A DNA stretch of 64,000 bases from Negativibacillus massiliensis (GTDB lineage Bacteria > Bacillota > Clostridia > Oscillospirales > Ruminococcaceae): the NCBI RefSeq assembly GCF_900148495.1, contig NZ_FTRU01000008.1, forward strand, positions 1,612,001-1,676,000. Reading direction: 5' to 3'. Position 1 is the first letter of the stretch. Every line of letters begins with the position of its first letter. This document shows positions 1 through 9,267 of the stretch, piece by piece. The notes below the pieces were generated by a model, which saw nothing but the letters and a program-made list of their open reading frames with translations, ran no database searches and had not been told where the DNA came from. The position numbers were made by a program, and so were the translations under genes.

Positions 1-511
1 CTTCCATCTTCTGTGCAAGAGCAGGACTTACCGCGATCAGGCAATCTGCCTGCTGAAAAGCGGTTTTTGCTGCCTGCTTAATGTCAGACGGCAGAGTATC
101 CTGATTGACAAGCGAAGAATGCTCGGTTACAACAAGCGGAACGTGTTCCTGTTTTTTCAGCTCCGCTGCAAGGTATGCATAATCGGTAAAATGGGCATGC
201 AGCACATCCGGACGGCCAAATTCCCGGACAGCCCGACGATACAACATCTTTAATCCCCATTCACCGATCGGATAAAAAATCTTCTTTGGAATGTTGCCCA
301 GAGGAATGCTTAAAACCCGCACCTGTACGCCGTCACGCTCAAAGGAGGAAAATCCCCATTTGCGCACTCTGCGCACCGAGCGCAGATCCAGCGCCAAAAA
401 CACGACCTTGCATCCTGCCTGAGTCAGCGCACGTGCCTGGTCAAATTCGAATACACCATAGGTGGAATACTTCTGTGTCGGAACCCCTCGGGATAATAGA
501 AACGTTAACAT
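1..511 (-). CDS. Glycosyltransferase, GT4-like, N-terminal part (cut by window edge)
   Basis: The reading frame opens with ATG at 511 and runs off the left edge without a stop, giving about 170 N-terminal residues. The start MLTFLLSRGVPTQKYSTYG and the later segment DVLHAHFTDYAYLAAELKK fit the first Rossmann domain of GT-B glycosyltransferases of family GT4 (nucleotide-sugar dependent, cytoplasmic). The C-terminal donor-binding domain lies outside the window. Only 12 nt separate it from the upstream glycosyltransferase, so it is the next gene of the polysaccharide operon. Donor and acceptor sugars cannot be told from this part. Confidence 0.8.
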   Translation of the reverse strand, partial: MLTFLLSRGVPTQKYSTYGVFEFDQARALTQAGCKVVFLALDLRSVRRVRKWGFSSFERDGVQVRVLSIPLGNIPKKIFYPIGEWGLKMLYRRAVREFGRPDVLHAHFTDYAYLAAELKKQEHVPLVVTEHSSLVNQDTLPSDIKQAAKTAFQQADCLIAVSPALAQKME

Positions 512-523
512 AGAAAACCTCTT

Positions 524-1666
524 TTAAGATAACCCTTTCTGAAGCTTTTTATAGAGTGCAAAAAGCTTTTCTTCCTCGATACCCCAGTTATATTTGTTCA
601 GTACCGCAGCTCTGCCGTTTTCTCCCATTTTAAGGGCAGTCTGTTGGTCAGATAATACATCCTGAATGGTTTTAGCGATTGCATCCACATCCGCCGGATC
701 CACCGCTACACCAAAACCATCCTGCTGCACCGATTTTCTCATAAACGGATAATCAGAAACGATAACTGGCAGTCCTGCTGCCATATATTCATAGACCTTT
801 GTCGGGAAATTATCCAGACTGGAATATTGCCCTACATTCAAAATGGTGGACATTCCGATGCTCGAACGCGCATATACCTTTGCAAGCTCCTGCCTTCCCA
901 GATATCCCAGATATTCTACACAGGAATACTCCGGCATCTGTTCCAGTTCTTTCTGATAAGCATCGGAGGAATACTTTCCTGCCAGAATCAGTTTTACACC
1001 CGCTTTGTGGGCAGCTTTGATCAGATGGGTGATTCCTCTCTGGTAGGTAAGGCTTCCTGTACAGCAGATGGTCTTTCCATCCTTCTGTTCCTGTCCGCAC
1101 TCCTCTGGAGAAAGCATCTCGGACACCATAACTGCATTGGAGATGATGACCGTTTCCTTTGCTCTGCCCGCAAAGATATCCACGCCATTCTTGGTGCACG
1201 GGAACAATACAGCATCAAACTTCTTAACCGCATGGGTCTCATACGCTTTATATACGCCGGAGATAATCTTGCGGAGGAAGACCGGAATCCATTCCTTTTC
1301 CATAATCTGGGTCGGATAGTCTTCGTGGCTGTCAAAGATTACTTTTTTCCCTTTGCGCGCAAGTTTTACTCCATATGGAAGCAGCTCCGGATCATGAAAC
1401 TCATAAATATCTGCATCCACTTCCAGAGCTTTTTGATAAACTGTCTTCGCTCCAAAAAGCATTCGTTTGAGTCTCGACGAGCTGTCCACCGGTACCTGAA
1501 TAATCTGCACACCCTTTTCGGTTGTAGTTCCTACCGAAGAGGAATCCTTTGCTTTGACTACAAAGGTGACATCGTATCCTTCTCTTGCAAGTGACGCACA
1601 CTGCTTGTGAAAGATACGGGTATCGTTTGGCGCATGTGCGCTGGAAAAATGGCAAACTTTGGTCAT
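524..1666 (-). CDS. Glycosyltransferase family 4
   Basis: A 380-residue GT-B enzyme that should transfer a sugar from an activated donor to the growing lipid-linked repeat unit at the inner membrane face. Visible are the N-terminal segment CHFSSAHAPNDTRIFHKQC typical of this GT4 subgroup and a C-terminal donor-binding stretch with PTKVYEYMAAGLPVIVSD, which carries the family's Glu-rich nucleotide-sugar motif. Length is normal. It lies 52 nt after the preceding glycosyltransferase and 12 nt before the next. Sugar specificity is not readable from sequence. Confidence 0.88.
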   Translation of the reverse strand: MTKVCHFSSAHAPNDTRIFHKQCASLAREGYDVTFVVKAKDSSSVGTTTEKGVQIIQVPVDSSSRLKRMLFGAKTVYQKALEVDADIYEFHDPELLPYGVKLARKGKKVIFDSHEDYPTQIMEKEWIPVFLRKIISGVYKAYETHAVKKFDAVLFPCTKNGVDIFAGRAKETVIISNAVMVSEMLSPEECGQEQKDGKTICCTGSLTYQRGITHLIKAAHKAGVKLILAGKYSSDAYQKELEQMPEYSCVEYLGYLGRQELAKVYARSSIGMSTILNVGQYSSLDNFPTKVYEYMAAGLPVIVSDYPFMRKSVQQDGFGVAVDPADVDAIAKTIQDVLSDQQTALKMGENGRAAVLNKYNWGIEEEKLFALYKKLQKGLS

Positions 1667-1718
1667 ACCTTGTCCCTTCCATTTTGTAATATCAAGTAAT
1701 TATTATACCTATTGTATC

Positions 1719-2984
1719 TTATTTTGTCTGATTTTGACCAACCGCGTTCTCAAGAATCGCAAGAAGATGATTGGTCAATTCCCTGTAATCATAATGTTCT
1801 GCTGCAGTTCTTGCATTTTTGCAGATCTGTTCATATTCTTCTTTTGGCATGTTGGCAAAACGAAGAACCTCTTTGCACAGCGTTTCGGTATCCTGTGTTG
1901 GTAGAGTAATTCCTGCCTGATAGCGTTCAATCAGGTCGTAGCTGACTGTCAGGTCAGACAATACCGGCCGACCGCTTGCAAAATAATCAAACTGCTTGTT
2001 CAAACTGCACCCAAACCGCATGATACCGGTCTGTTTAACATGGTTGATGTTGAGGTCAGAACGAGACAAAATAAACGGAATATATTTTTTCTCCACCTTG
2101 CCTGGGAATTTGATATTATCAAGTCCCTTTTCCTGACAAAGCTTGATCAGTTCTTCTCGCTCGGTTCCATCTCCATAAAGCAGGAATTTAATCTTATCTT
2201 CACCATGTTTCTTCATGTATTCCGCCATCTCGACAATCTTGCCAAGGTTATTTACCAGGCGGATGGAACCGGTATAGACTACCTTAAAGGTTTCGTCATC
2301 CAGCAAATCTGGATCATCTAATCGGAAAGTTTCACGGTTTCGGTCAAATTCTTCCAAATCCACGCCGTTATTGAGATTATCAATCTTATCAAGGCTGACT
2401 TTTTTCTCCCAGCCTTTTTCCCGAATGTAATCCTTTCCGCCTTCCATTGTAAAGATCAGACGGTCAGCATTTTTGTACAGCCATTTTTCCAGCTGATACA
2501 AAGCCAGAATAATCGGATTTTTCCGGGACATACCTTTATATTCGACAATGGATTCCGGCCAGATATCGCGAATTTCCACCACACATGGAACCTTCAGCCT
2601 TTTTGCTGCAATCAAAGCAGAACCTGCTGCAAAAATTGTCGGTGCAGAGGTGTAGATTACATCCGGTTTCTCTCCGTTTTTCGCAAAATGTTTTACTGCT
2701 TGTTGAATTCTGACAGGGAACTCCAACATGTTATAGATTCTGGAAAGACCGTTTCCACTGTAATCTCTTGTTTTCAGGAAGGTATATGGCACACCGTCCA
2801 TCTCTTCTTCCTTGTACAGCGAACCATCCCGAATCATATTGATGTTGGTGTTGTGAATCTCACTTGCGGTAAAGATTCTCACCTGATGGCCCATCTGTCT
2901 GAGAAACTTGGAGAAATAATAATGGCGCACGAGTCCTCCCATGGACGGTGGAATCGCATAGTGGTTGATAATCCAAACCCGCAT
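1719..2984 (-). CDS. Glycosyltransferase family 4, WbuB-like
   Basis: A 421-residue GT4 enzyme. The N-terminus MRVWIINHYAIPPSMGGLVRHY resembles WbuB-type transferases, with the expected Gly-Gly loop and VVEIRDIWPESIVEYKG in the middle of the acceptor domain. The C-terminal domain has LNKQFDYFASGRPVLSD, the donor-binding region. WbuB-type enzymes usually add the second sugar to the undecaprenyl-PP-linked first sugar, which fits its place 38 nt downstream of the phosphoglycosyl transferase. That role is inferred from position and family. Confidence 0.87.
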   Translation of the reverse strand: MRVWIINHYAIPPSMGGLVRHYYFSKFLRQMGHQVRIFTASEIHNTNINMIRDGSLYKEEEMDGVPYTFLKTRDYSGNGLSRIYNMLEFPVRIQQAVKHFAKNGEKPDVIYTSAPTIFAAGSALIAAKRLKVPCVVEIRDIWPESIVEYKGMSRKNPIILALYQLEKWLYKNADRLIFTMEGGKDYIREKGWEKKVSLDKIDNLNNGVDLEEFDRNRETFRLDDPDLLDDETFKVVYTGSIRLVNNLGKIVEMAEYMKKHGEDKIKFLLYGDGTEREELIKLCQEKGLDNIKFPGKVEKKYIPFILSRSDLNINHVKQTGIMRFGCSLNKQFDYFASGRPVLSDLTVSYDLIERYQAGITLPTQDTETLCKEVLRFANMPKEEYEQICKNARTAAEHYDYRELTNHLLAILENAVGQNQTK

Positions 2985-3022
2985 AAATCTCTCTGACCTC
3001 TTTTACTTGTTTTTATCAAAAG

Positions 3023-3715
3023 TTATCGAACTACCGCAACAACGGTATCGATCATTGTCTTAAAATCCTTCCAGAGCGAAAACTCCAGAATACTTTTCAG
3101 GTTATATTCCATCTTGCCCGGCAGCACCTGCTCCACGTAGGTTTTGTCGGCATCCTGTGCATTTTCCAGCAAACGGTCCTCATCCTTGTACTGGATGGAT
3201 GCCTGTGAGGTAACCCCAGCCGGCAAGAGCAGGGTCGCCATCATTTCCGGCGTATACCGGGAAACGTACTTTGGAACTTCGGGACGGGTGCCCACAAAGC
3301 TCATTTCTCCCAGCAGGATATTAAACAGCTGCGGCAGCTCGTCCAGACGACATTTGCGCAGGAGATGACCCATTCGTGTAATGCGGCTGTCTCCCTTTAC
3401 TGTAACCTGGGTTCCCAGCTGCTGGGCATTTTGTACCATCGTCCGGAATTTGAAGATGCGAAACTCTTTTCCGTACTGGGTAACGCGTACCTGACGAAAC
3501 ATTACTGTTCCGGGCGAATCAAGCTTGATTGCAACTGCCAGAATCAACATTACCGGCGAAAGCAGGACGATGAGCACACAGGATAAAATCAGGTCAAACA
3601 TCCGCTTTATAATCAACTGCGCTTTTTTTCTGCACAGCGCTTCATAGTATGGGCGAACCGCCTCGGTCCGAAATTCTCTGGGAAGCTGTCCCCACGGTTT
3701 CAGCAAGGTGTTCAC
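3023..3715 (-). CDS. Phosphoglycosyl transferase (PglC-like bacterial sugar transferase)
   Basis: A 230-residue monotopic phosphoglycosyl transferase that starts glycan assembly by moving a sugar-1-phosphate onto undecaprenyl phosphate. A 35-residue N-terminal tail precedes KRMFDLILSCVLIVLLSPVM, the membrane re-entrant helix. The signature KFRTMV and, further on, KCRLDELPQLFNILLGEMS (Asp-Glu catalytic dyad) and the FVGTRPE motif are all present. It is of the short PglC type, without the four-helix PglB/WbaP extension. Its ATG directly follows the stop of the aminotransferase (no gap), so the two are translationally linked. Confidence 0.93.
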   Translation of the reverse strand: MNTLLKPWGQLPREFRTEAVRPYYEALCRKKAQLIIKRMFDLILSCVLIVLLSPVMLILAVAIKLDSPGTVMFRQVRVTQYGKEFRIFKFRTMVQNAQQLGTQVTVKGDSRITRMGHLLRKCRLDELPQLFNILLGEMSFVGTRPEVPKYVSRYTPEMMATLLLPAGVTSQASIQYKDEDRLLENAQDADKTYVEQVLPGKMEYNLKSILEFSLWKDFKTMIDTVVAVVR

Positions 3716-4915
3716 CTACCCTCTCAATACTTTTGCAAAGCAATCCAGTACATACTCAACCTCTTCATCGCTCAGGCAGGTATGAAGCGGCAAAGTAATC
3801 TCATTGTGATACATCTGGTATGCATTTGGATAATCCTTGATATCAAAACCAAGTTTCTTGTATGCGGTGTGCATTGGCAGCGGTTTGTAGTGAACATTGG
3901 TTGCTACTTCCAGCTCTGCCATTTTGCGGATAAATTCGTTTCGGTATGCTTCGTCTTTCCCTTCCAGACGTACCAGATACAGATGACCGCTGGAAGCAAA
4001 GTCTTCACCGTAATGCTGAAGCACCTGAACCGGCAGGTTTTCCATCACTGCATCATACTGTCCGATGATATTGCAACGGCGCATCAGAAGCTTTGGATAA
4101 CGACGCATCTGTGCAAGGCCGATTCCTGCCATAATGTCGGTCATATTGCATTTATATCCCGGCATTACGATATCATATTCCCATGCACCCAGCTGTGTTT
4201 TTGCCAAAGCATCCTTGGACTGTCCATGCAGGGAAAGGAGCATGTAATTTTTATAGATTTCCTCGTTATCAATTCCGTCGATATCTCTCCAGACAACTGC
4301 TCCGCCTTCTGCTGTGGTAAAGTTCTTAACAGCATGGAAGGAAAATGCAGTAAAGTCAGCGATTTCGCCGCACATTTTTCCGTGACGTCTTGCACCAAAT
4401 GCATGTGCTGCATCCGCTACGACTGCAACTCTTCCCAGAGCCTGCTGGATTTTATTGTCGGATGGAGTGAACAGTGCTTTTTTCTTTTCGACAATCTCGA
4501 AAATTCGGTCATAATCACAGATAACACCGGCAATATCAACCGGAATCACTGCCTTTGTCTTTTCGGTGATTGCTGCTTCCAGTGCATCGTAATCCATCTG
4601 ATAGCCGTCTTTCTGACAATCGACCAGTACCAGTTTTGCTCCAACATGGCAGACAACGCTTGCAGATGCAGTATAGGTGTACGCACAGGTGATAACCTCA
4701 TCCCCAGAACCTATTCCTAGTTGATGCAGGGTCAGTTCCAATGCTGCGGTTGCGGAATTTAAGCAAACCGCTTTGGAAGTGTGGCAGAACTGTGCCACCT
4801 GACGCTCCAGTTCTTTGGTCTTTGGTCCGGTGGTAATCCAACCGGATTTTAATGCAGCAACAACCTCTTCAATCTCAGCTTCCCCGATGTCTGGTGGAGA
4901 AAACGGAATCTTCAT
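3716..4915 (-). CDS. DegT/DnrJ/EryC1/StrS-family PLP-dependent sugar aminotransferase
   Basis: A 399-residue PLP enzyme that should aminate a 4-keto sugar nucleotide. Features include NSATAALELTLHQLG near the start, DAAHAFGARRHGK in the cofactor site, and FSFHAVKNFTTAEGG, where the Lys forms the Schiff base. The upstream PglF-like dehydratase would supply UDP-4-keto-6-deoxy-GlcNAc and the downstream PglC-like enzyme would use the product, so the trio resembles PglF-PglE-PglC of bacillosamine-type synthesis. The acetyltransferase PglD is not seen in the visible part of the locus. Substrate is inferred from neighbours. Confidence 0.9.
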   Translation of the reverse strand: MKIPFSPPDIGEAEIEEVVAALKSGWITTGPKTKELERQVAQFCHTSKAVCLNSATAALELTLHQLGIGSGDEVITCAYTYTASASVVCHVGAKLVLVDCQKDGYQMDYDALEAAITEKTKAVIPVDIAGVICDYDRIFEIVEKKKALFTPSDNKIQQALGRVAVVADAAHAFGARRHGKMCGEIADFTAFSFHAVKNFTTAEGGAVVWRDIDGIDNEEIYKNYMLLSLHGQSKDALAKTQLGAWEYDIVMPGYKCNMTDIMAGIGLAQMRRYPKLLMRRCNIIGQYDAVMENLPVQVLQHYGEDFASSGHLYLVRLEGKDEAYRNEFIRKMAELEVATNVHYKPLPMHTAYKKLGFDIKDYPNAYQMYHNEITLPLHTCLSDEEVEYVLDCFAKVLRG

Positions 4916-4981
4916 AACCGATTCATTCCTTTCGTTATTGTCCGATCATTTCTATTTACTTTAAGGAAAGATTTCCTTTCA

Positions 4982-6433
4982 TTATTCTGCAAGTAAAATT
5001 CCAAGAATCTTTTTGCCCGATTTTTCCAGACGGATAATCTGGCGGTTAATTTCGCTGATCAAGGAAACGCCGCTATGCTCTACCAGAATTACAGCATCTG
5101 CATCCAGCACTTTCTTCATCGACTCTGTCTCTTCCAGCATTGCCGGACATGCCTGATAGCTTACATCTGCATCTGAGCACTGTTCCATTCTGCCGCAAAG
5201 AGCAGTGATTTCTTCGTCTTTTCTGGTGCTGACAACTGCAACCGTCATCGGAACCTTCTGTCCTTCTGCAAGTGCTTTGACCGAAACTGCAGTATATTCA
5301 GCTGCCTTGTCAGCACTTTCAAAATTCTGACGCAGAGCGTTTCCTTCCAAATTATCGATCAGCTTATAAAAGAGTGGACGGCGTTTTTTCTTGGTGCCGT
5401 TCACAACAGCAAACAGTTCCAAATTATACAGTTTTGCTGTCTGATAAGCTCCTTCCAGACGATTGTCTGCAAGGTAAGCAAGCAGAACCCACAGGCAGAT
5501 AATGATACCGCCCAGAATACCGCCGATAATTCCAAACAGAATTGCTTTTTTCACCACACTCATCATCGAGAAGGTTGGCTCAACCGGCATATCGCGTTCG
5601 AGGGTTGCAAGCTCTGCCTGATTTGTTTTAATGGTTTCTTCCAGCTCAGCCATTTCTTCTCTGGTTTCTTTGTGCAGATTTTCCAGCTCCTCATCCACAA
5701 CAACCATGGTGGAATCGGAAAGAACGGTGGTGGTGTGTTCTGCAATCACATTGCCCAGATTTTCCTTTAAGTAGTTAAAAACATAGCTTGTAATGTTTGA
5801 AGCTGTTTGCTCATCCTGTGCACGTGCACGGATTACCACAACGCCGGCATTGCCATCGCTGTGTTTTACTGTTACATTGCCGACACTGTCCTTAATCTGG
5901 GTGTCACCCGCACGCTCAATGGTCAATAGCTCGTCGATGTATTTGACATCCACATCTTCTCCAAGCAGGCTGCTGACTTCTTCATACAATCCGGCACTGC
6001 GATAAGCATCACAATATGCACTTACAATTTCACCGGTCTTGTTTGGGTTCTGATAATACTGACTTGGCGCAATCTGATAACCGGTATCTACATAAAACAC
6101 CAGTTCGCTGACTGCTTCATTATAAGGATCCAGATTATAGTAGATGCTGTCTTCGGTATATTGTACCAAATCGTCCAGCTGTTTCTGGCTGTCATCGATG
6201 GTGTCACGCAGTTTCTGAGTGGAATCATTATATTCATCCAGCTTGATCTGATAATCGTCCAGCTGTTTCTGGCGGTTTTCGCTGCTGATGGCACGATAAC
6301 CGCGCATCGCTCCATAGGCTGCAAACACAACTGCAAATGCCAGCGCGACAATAAAGATTCGTTCAAATCGTTTGAAAAAAAGGATCAATACATCCTTAAA
6401 GGTTACTTCTTTTCCCTGAATTCCCTGGTGCAT
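4982..6433 (-). CDS. Wzz/CapA-type polysaccharide chain-length protein with C-terminal degenerate kinase-like domain
   Basis: A 483-residue membrane protein. The first membrane segment is near residues 26-43, a long periplasmic region with coiled-coil character follows (around 45-100 and 255-285), and a second membrane segment lies near 292-318. About 165 cytoplasmic residues follow. The last 90 (from MTVAVVSTRKDEE to the end, with ADAVILVEHSG and KKILGILL) look like the MinD-fold BY-kinase domain but lack the Walker A GKT loop. No separate tyrosine kinase gene is seen nearby. It should control length or export of the glycan; a regulatory role for the dead kinase domain is inference. Confidence 0.8.
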   Translation of the reverse strand: MHQGIQGKEVTFKDVLILFFKRFERIFIVALAFAVVFAAYGAMRGYRAISSENRQKQLDDYQIKLDEYNDSTQKLRDTIDDSQKQLDDLVQYTEDSIYYNLDPYNEAVSELVFYVDTGYQIAPSQYYQNPNKTGEIVSAYCDAYRSAGLYEEVSSLLGEDVDVKYIDELLTIERAGDTQIKDSVGNVTVKHSDGNAGVVVIRARAQDEQTASNITSYVFNYLKENLGNVIAEHTTTVLSDSTMVVVDEELENLHKETREEMAELEETIKTNQAELATLERDMPVEPTFSMMSVVKKAILFGIIGGILGGIIICLWVLLAYLADNRLEGAYQTAKLYNLELFAVVNGTKKKRRPLFYKLIDNLEGNALRQNFESADKAAEYTAVSVKALAEGQKVPMTVAVVSTRKDEEITALCGRMEQCSDADVSYQACPAMLEETESMKKVLDADAVILVEHSGVSLISEINRQIIRLEKSGKKILGILLAE

Positions 6434-6448
6434 CCTGTGGTCTCCTTT

Positions 6449-8347
6449 CTACTTCTTCTCGCTCTCACTGTTTTCGAGGGCAGTTACTTCCCGGTTGACC
6501 TCATCCGGATCACGGAAGGTTGGCACAACCTGCTTCATTGCAAGACGTACTGCTTCCCGTCCGCCCTGTTCCAAAGCCTCGTGAAGAATCTCAAGCTTAT
6601 GATTCATCTCGGTCTGAGAAATCTCTGTCTGACGCTCAATAAAGATCTTGCTGCTGGTTGTCTTCATCAAACCATCGCTCTTCATCAAAAGCTCTTCATA
6701 CAGTTTTTCGCCTGGACGCAGACCGGTTTCCACAATATCAATATCCACATAAGGGATATAACCGGACAATTTAATCAGGTTTTCTGCCAGATCCAGAATC
6801 TTAACTGGCTGGCCCATATCCAGTACAAAGACCTCTGAGCTTGCTGCCATTGCTCCCGCTTCCAGAACCAGCTGAGCTGCTTCCGGAATGGTCATGAAAT
6901 AACGAATAATGCGTTTATCGGTAACGGTTACCGGGCCGCCTGCCTCAATCTGACGGCGGAACAGCGGAATAACCGATCCGTTGGAACCCAGAACGTTTCC
7001 AAAGCGTACCGCTACATATTCTGTATGGCTGATTCCCTTCATGCTCTGCAGGATCATTTCGCAGAAACGTTTGGTTGCACCCATAACATTGGTTGGGTTA
7101 ACTGCCTTATCCGTAGAAATCAGAACAAACTTGTCCACGCCAAATTCATCCGCTGCATGAACCACATTGTAGGTACCAAATACATTGTTCTTAACTGCTT
7201 CCTCCGGACATTCCTCCATCAGCGGAACATGTTTGTGCGCTGCTGCATGGAAGATGATCTGCGGACGATAGCCGCCTACCAGCTTGCGTACCTTCTCACG
7301 GTCACGGACAGATGCAATTTCTACTTTTAAGTTCAGTTTATCGCCGTATTCCATTTTCAGCTCCTGCTGCAGGTCATAGGCATTGTTTTCATAGATATCG
7401 ACCACAATCAGTTCCTTTGGGGAACGTTTTGCGATCTGACGGCACAGTTCCGAACCGATCGAACCACCGCCACCGGTAACCATAACCACCTTATCACGAA
7501 GAAAATCGAATACTTCCTGATTGTTAAAAACAATTCTTTCTCTGCCCAGAAGGTCATCGATCTTGACGTTTCTTACATTTTGGCTCAAGCTTCCGCTCTG
7601 AACTGCCGCAAAGGTGTCCGGTAAAACCTTGACATGGCAGTGCAGTCCCGAGCACATTTCCAGGATTTCCTTGCGTCGAATCGGATCAGCCGAAGGAATT
7701 GCAAAAATGATCTCGGTTACCATGGTATTTCGCAGGAGCAGCGGCATCATGTCGATCTTGCCCTTTACTTCAATACCATGGATAAATTTTCCGATCTTTT
7801 CCGGATCATCATCAAAAAAGCATACTGGCTGATAATGGTTTTTGGAATTATTTTTAATTTCATTTAACAAACCAACACCGGCGTTGCCTGCTCCGATGAT
7901 GGCACAGCGAACCTTCTTTTCCTGATTGCGCGTTGTCACCTTCATGCGGTATTTTCGATAGATAAATCGCGCTGTCATCATCAACAGCAGCGACATCGAG
8001 TAAATACACATCGAAAGAACGCTTGGAATCTTTGGGATCGGCAAAATCTTCTGGATCACAAAGTAGACCACATACGCCAAAGCTCCCATGAAAATCATCG
8101 AGATATACTCGTCCGTTTCTGCATATCTCCAAAGGCTGTCATAGGATTTGGATGCCCACAAAAATCCGCACAGACACAATACCATCAGTCCAAAGTTTGG
8201 CATCCAGGCAAAAATCTGATGCAGCTCTGTGCCGTTTCGAATCGGAACCCAATAAATCATTGCAAAGTAAACGATGTTTGCGATGACCAGATCCATCAAA
8301 AACACAATCTGTTTTCGATATCTGCTCAATCCCTTATTCTCTTTCAC
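6449..8347 (-). CDS. CapD/PglF-like nucleotide-sugar 4,6-dehydratase, membrane bound
   Basis: A 632-residue extended short-chain dehydrogenase. The N-terminal 110 residues hold about four membrane helices, a first Rossmann-like domain spans about 145-260 (CAIIGAGNAGVGLLNE), and the catalytic domain has the NAD-binding TGGGGSIGSELCRQ near residue 291 and STDKAVNPTNVMGATKR near 408, the PglF/FlaA1-type active site. It probably converts UDP-GlcNAc to the 4-keto-6-deoxy sugar at the inner membrane. It is the first gene of the minus-strand polysaccharide operon and lies 15 nt before the Wzz-like gene. Confidence 0.92.
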   Translation of the reverse strand: MKENKGLSRYRKQIVFLMDLVIANIVYFAMIYWVPIRNGTELHQIFAWMPNFGLMVLCLCGFLWASKSYDSLWRYAETDEYISMIFMGALAYVVYFVIQKILPIPKIPSVLSMCIYSMSLLLMMTARFIYRKYRMKVTTRNQEKKVRCAIIGAGNAGVGLLNEIKNNSKNHYQPVCFFDDDPEKIGKFIHGIEVKGKIDMMPLLLRNTMVTEIIFAIPSADPIRRKEILEMCSGLHCHVKVLPDTFAAVQSGSLSQNVRNVKIDDLLGRERIVFNNQEVFDFLRDKVVMVTGGGGSIGSELCRQIAKRSPKELIVVDIYENNAYDLQQELKMEYGDKLNLKVEIASVRDREKVRKLVGGYRPQIIFHAAAHKHVPLMEECPEEAVKNNVFGTYNVVHAADEFGVDKFVLISTDKAVNPTNVMGATKRFCEMILQSMKGISHTEYVAVRFGNVLGSNGSVIPLFRRQIEAGGPVTVTDKRIIRYFMTIPEAAQLVLEAGAMAASSEVFVLDMGQPVKILDLAENLIKLSGYIPYVDIDIVETGLRPGEKLYEELLMKSDGLMKTTSSKIFIERQTEISQTEMNHKLEILHEALEQGGREAVRLAMKQVVPTFRDPDEVNREVTALENSESEKK

Positions 8348-8464
8348 GATTCAGTTCTCCATTCCGCTTTAAATTTAGTTTGCCCAAAAGCTTCCTTTTC
8401 TCACTCACATACTTTTATCTTTGCCATCCTGATTCAGCATCAAACTTTTGGACAACACAAAACG

Positions 8465-8503
8465 GCGGTTTGACTGTCCTTTTTTCAAAAAGCTACAAAC
8501 CGC
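8465..8503 (-). promoter_or_regulatory. Stem-loop in the polysaccharide operon leader
   Basis: Arms GCGGTTTG (8465-8472) and CAAACCGC (8496-8503) can pair, with a second short A/T stem inside the loop. It lies in the roughly 170-nt untranslated leader between the promoter and the first gene. No riboswitch family was recognised; the hairpin lacks a downstream U-run on the minus strand, so it is not a plain terminator. Confidence 0.35.
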
Positions 8504-8523
8504 AGGGCAACAATATCTATCTT

Positions 8524-8552
8524 ATTTTATCATTTCACCCTATCCGGTGCAA
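8524..8552 (-). promoter_or_regulatory. Sigma-A promoter of the polysaccharide operon
   Basis: On the minus strand, -35 TTGCAC (8547-8552), a 17-nt spacer and -10 TAAAAT (8524-8529) preceded by TG. It lies about 177 nt upstream of the dehydratase start and is the only good match in the gap 8348-8714, which otherwise shows no gene. Confidence 0.65.
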
Positions 8553-8714
8553 TGTTTTTTGTACAAAAGATGATGCCTTTCTATCTTTTGTCCTTTTTTT
8601 AAATCTTTTTATAAAAAAATCTTATACAAACTACCGATTTTTTCTGTTGTTTATCATAATATTTACCATAATAAGGTGGAATATTTTACAATGCCAAAGG
8701 CTTTTGATATCCCC

Positions 8715-8758
8715 TTATGCGAAAAAGAAACCTCGATGAGGTTTCTTTTTTCGCATAA
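8715..8758. terminator. Bidirectional intrinsic terminator
   Basis: Long perfect inverted repeat with arms TTATGCGAAAAAGAAACCTC and its complement around a GAT loop, with A/T-rich tracts on both sides. It ends the ThrE-type operon read leftward and insulates it from the polysaccharide operon. Confidence 0.85.
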
Positions 8759-8802
8759 ACAGCGGTAAGAAGCATGTTTTCTAAGCCCTGTTTCTTTTTC
8801 TA

Positions 8803-9252
8803 TTATCTGCGATCTCGCTTGCTTGCAAAGGTAAACAGAAGTTTTGGCATCGAGAAAGCAAATACAATTGCCAGTGCTATTGCTACTGCGATCTTAATTG
8901 TTTCGATTCCCTTGGCAACTGCCAAATCATTGTATCCCATGATAAAGTTATAGGCTGTGTAGTAAATTCCTGCACCGGGAACCAGTGGAAACAATCCACA
9001 GATCAAAAATACTGTAACCGGTGTTTTCCGATAAACCGCAAAGACTCTCGCCATGATGGTCAACACCACAACTGCGGCAAAAGAGGAAACTGTTGGGGAA
9101 GGGTAATTTGCCATAACCAGAAGGTAGCACCACCAACCGGCAGCTCCACAGATTCCCGAATAGACATATTGCTCCTTCGGTACCTGAAACAACACTGCAA
9201 ACGATACGGTCGCCACAAAAGCAACTGCAATCTGAATGATCATTGTCAGCAT
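8803..9252 (-). CDS. Threonine/serine exporter ThrE-type, small membrane subunit (YjjB-like)
   Basis: A 149-residue protein with about four or five membrane helices, matching the C-terminal half (ThrE_2/YjjB family) of ThrE-type exporters. Typical is LFPLVPGAGIYYTAYNFIMG, the conserved Pro-Gly motif repeated in both halves of the transporter. The partner half lies 15 nt upstream. Together they resemble the split YjjP/YjjB arrangement, which exports threonine, serine or succinate in studied species; the substrate here is unknown. Confidence 0.85.
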   Translation of the reverse strand: MLTMIIQIAVAFVATVSFAVLFQVPKEQYVYSGICGAAGWWCYLLVMANYPSPTVSSFAAVVVLTIMARVFAVYRKTPVTVFLICGLFPLVPGAGIYYTAYNFIMGYNDLAVAKGIETIKIAVAIALAIVFAFSMPKLLFTFASKRDRR

Positions 9253-9267
9253 CTTCTCATCCCCTCC

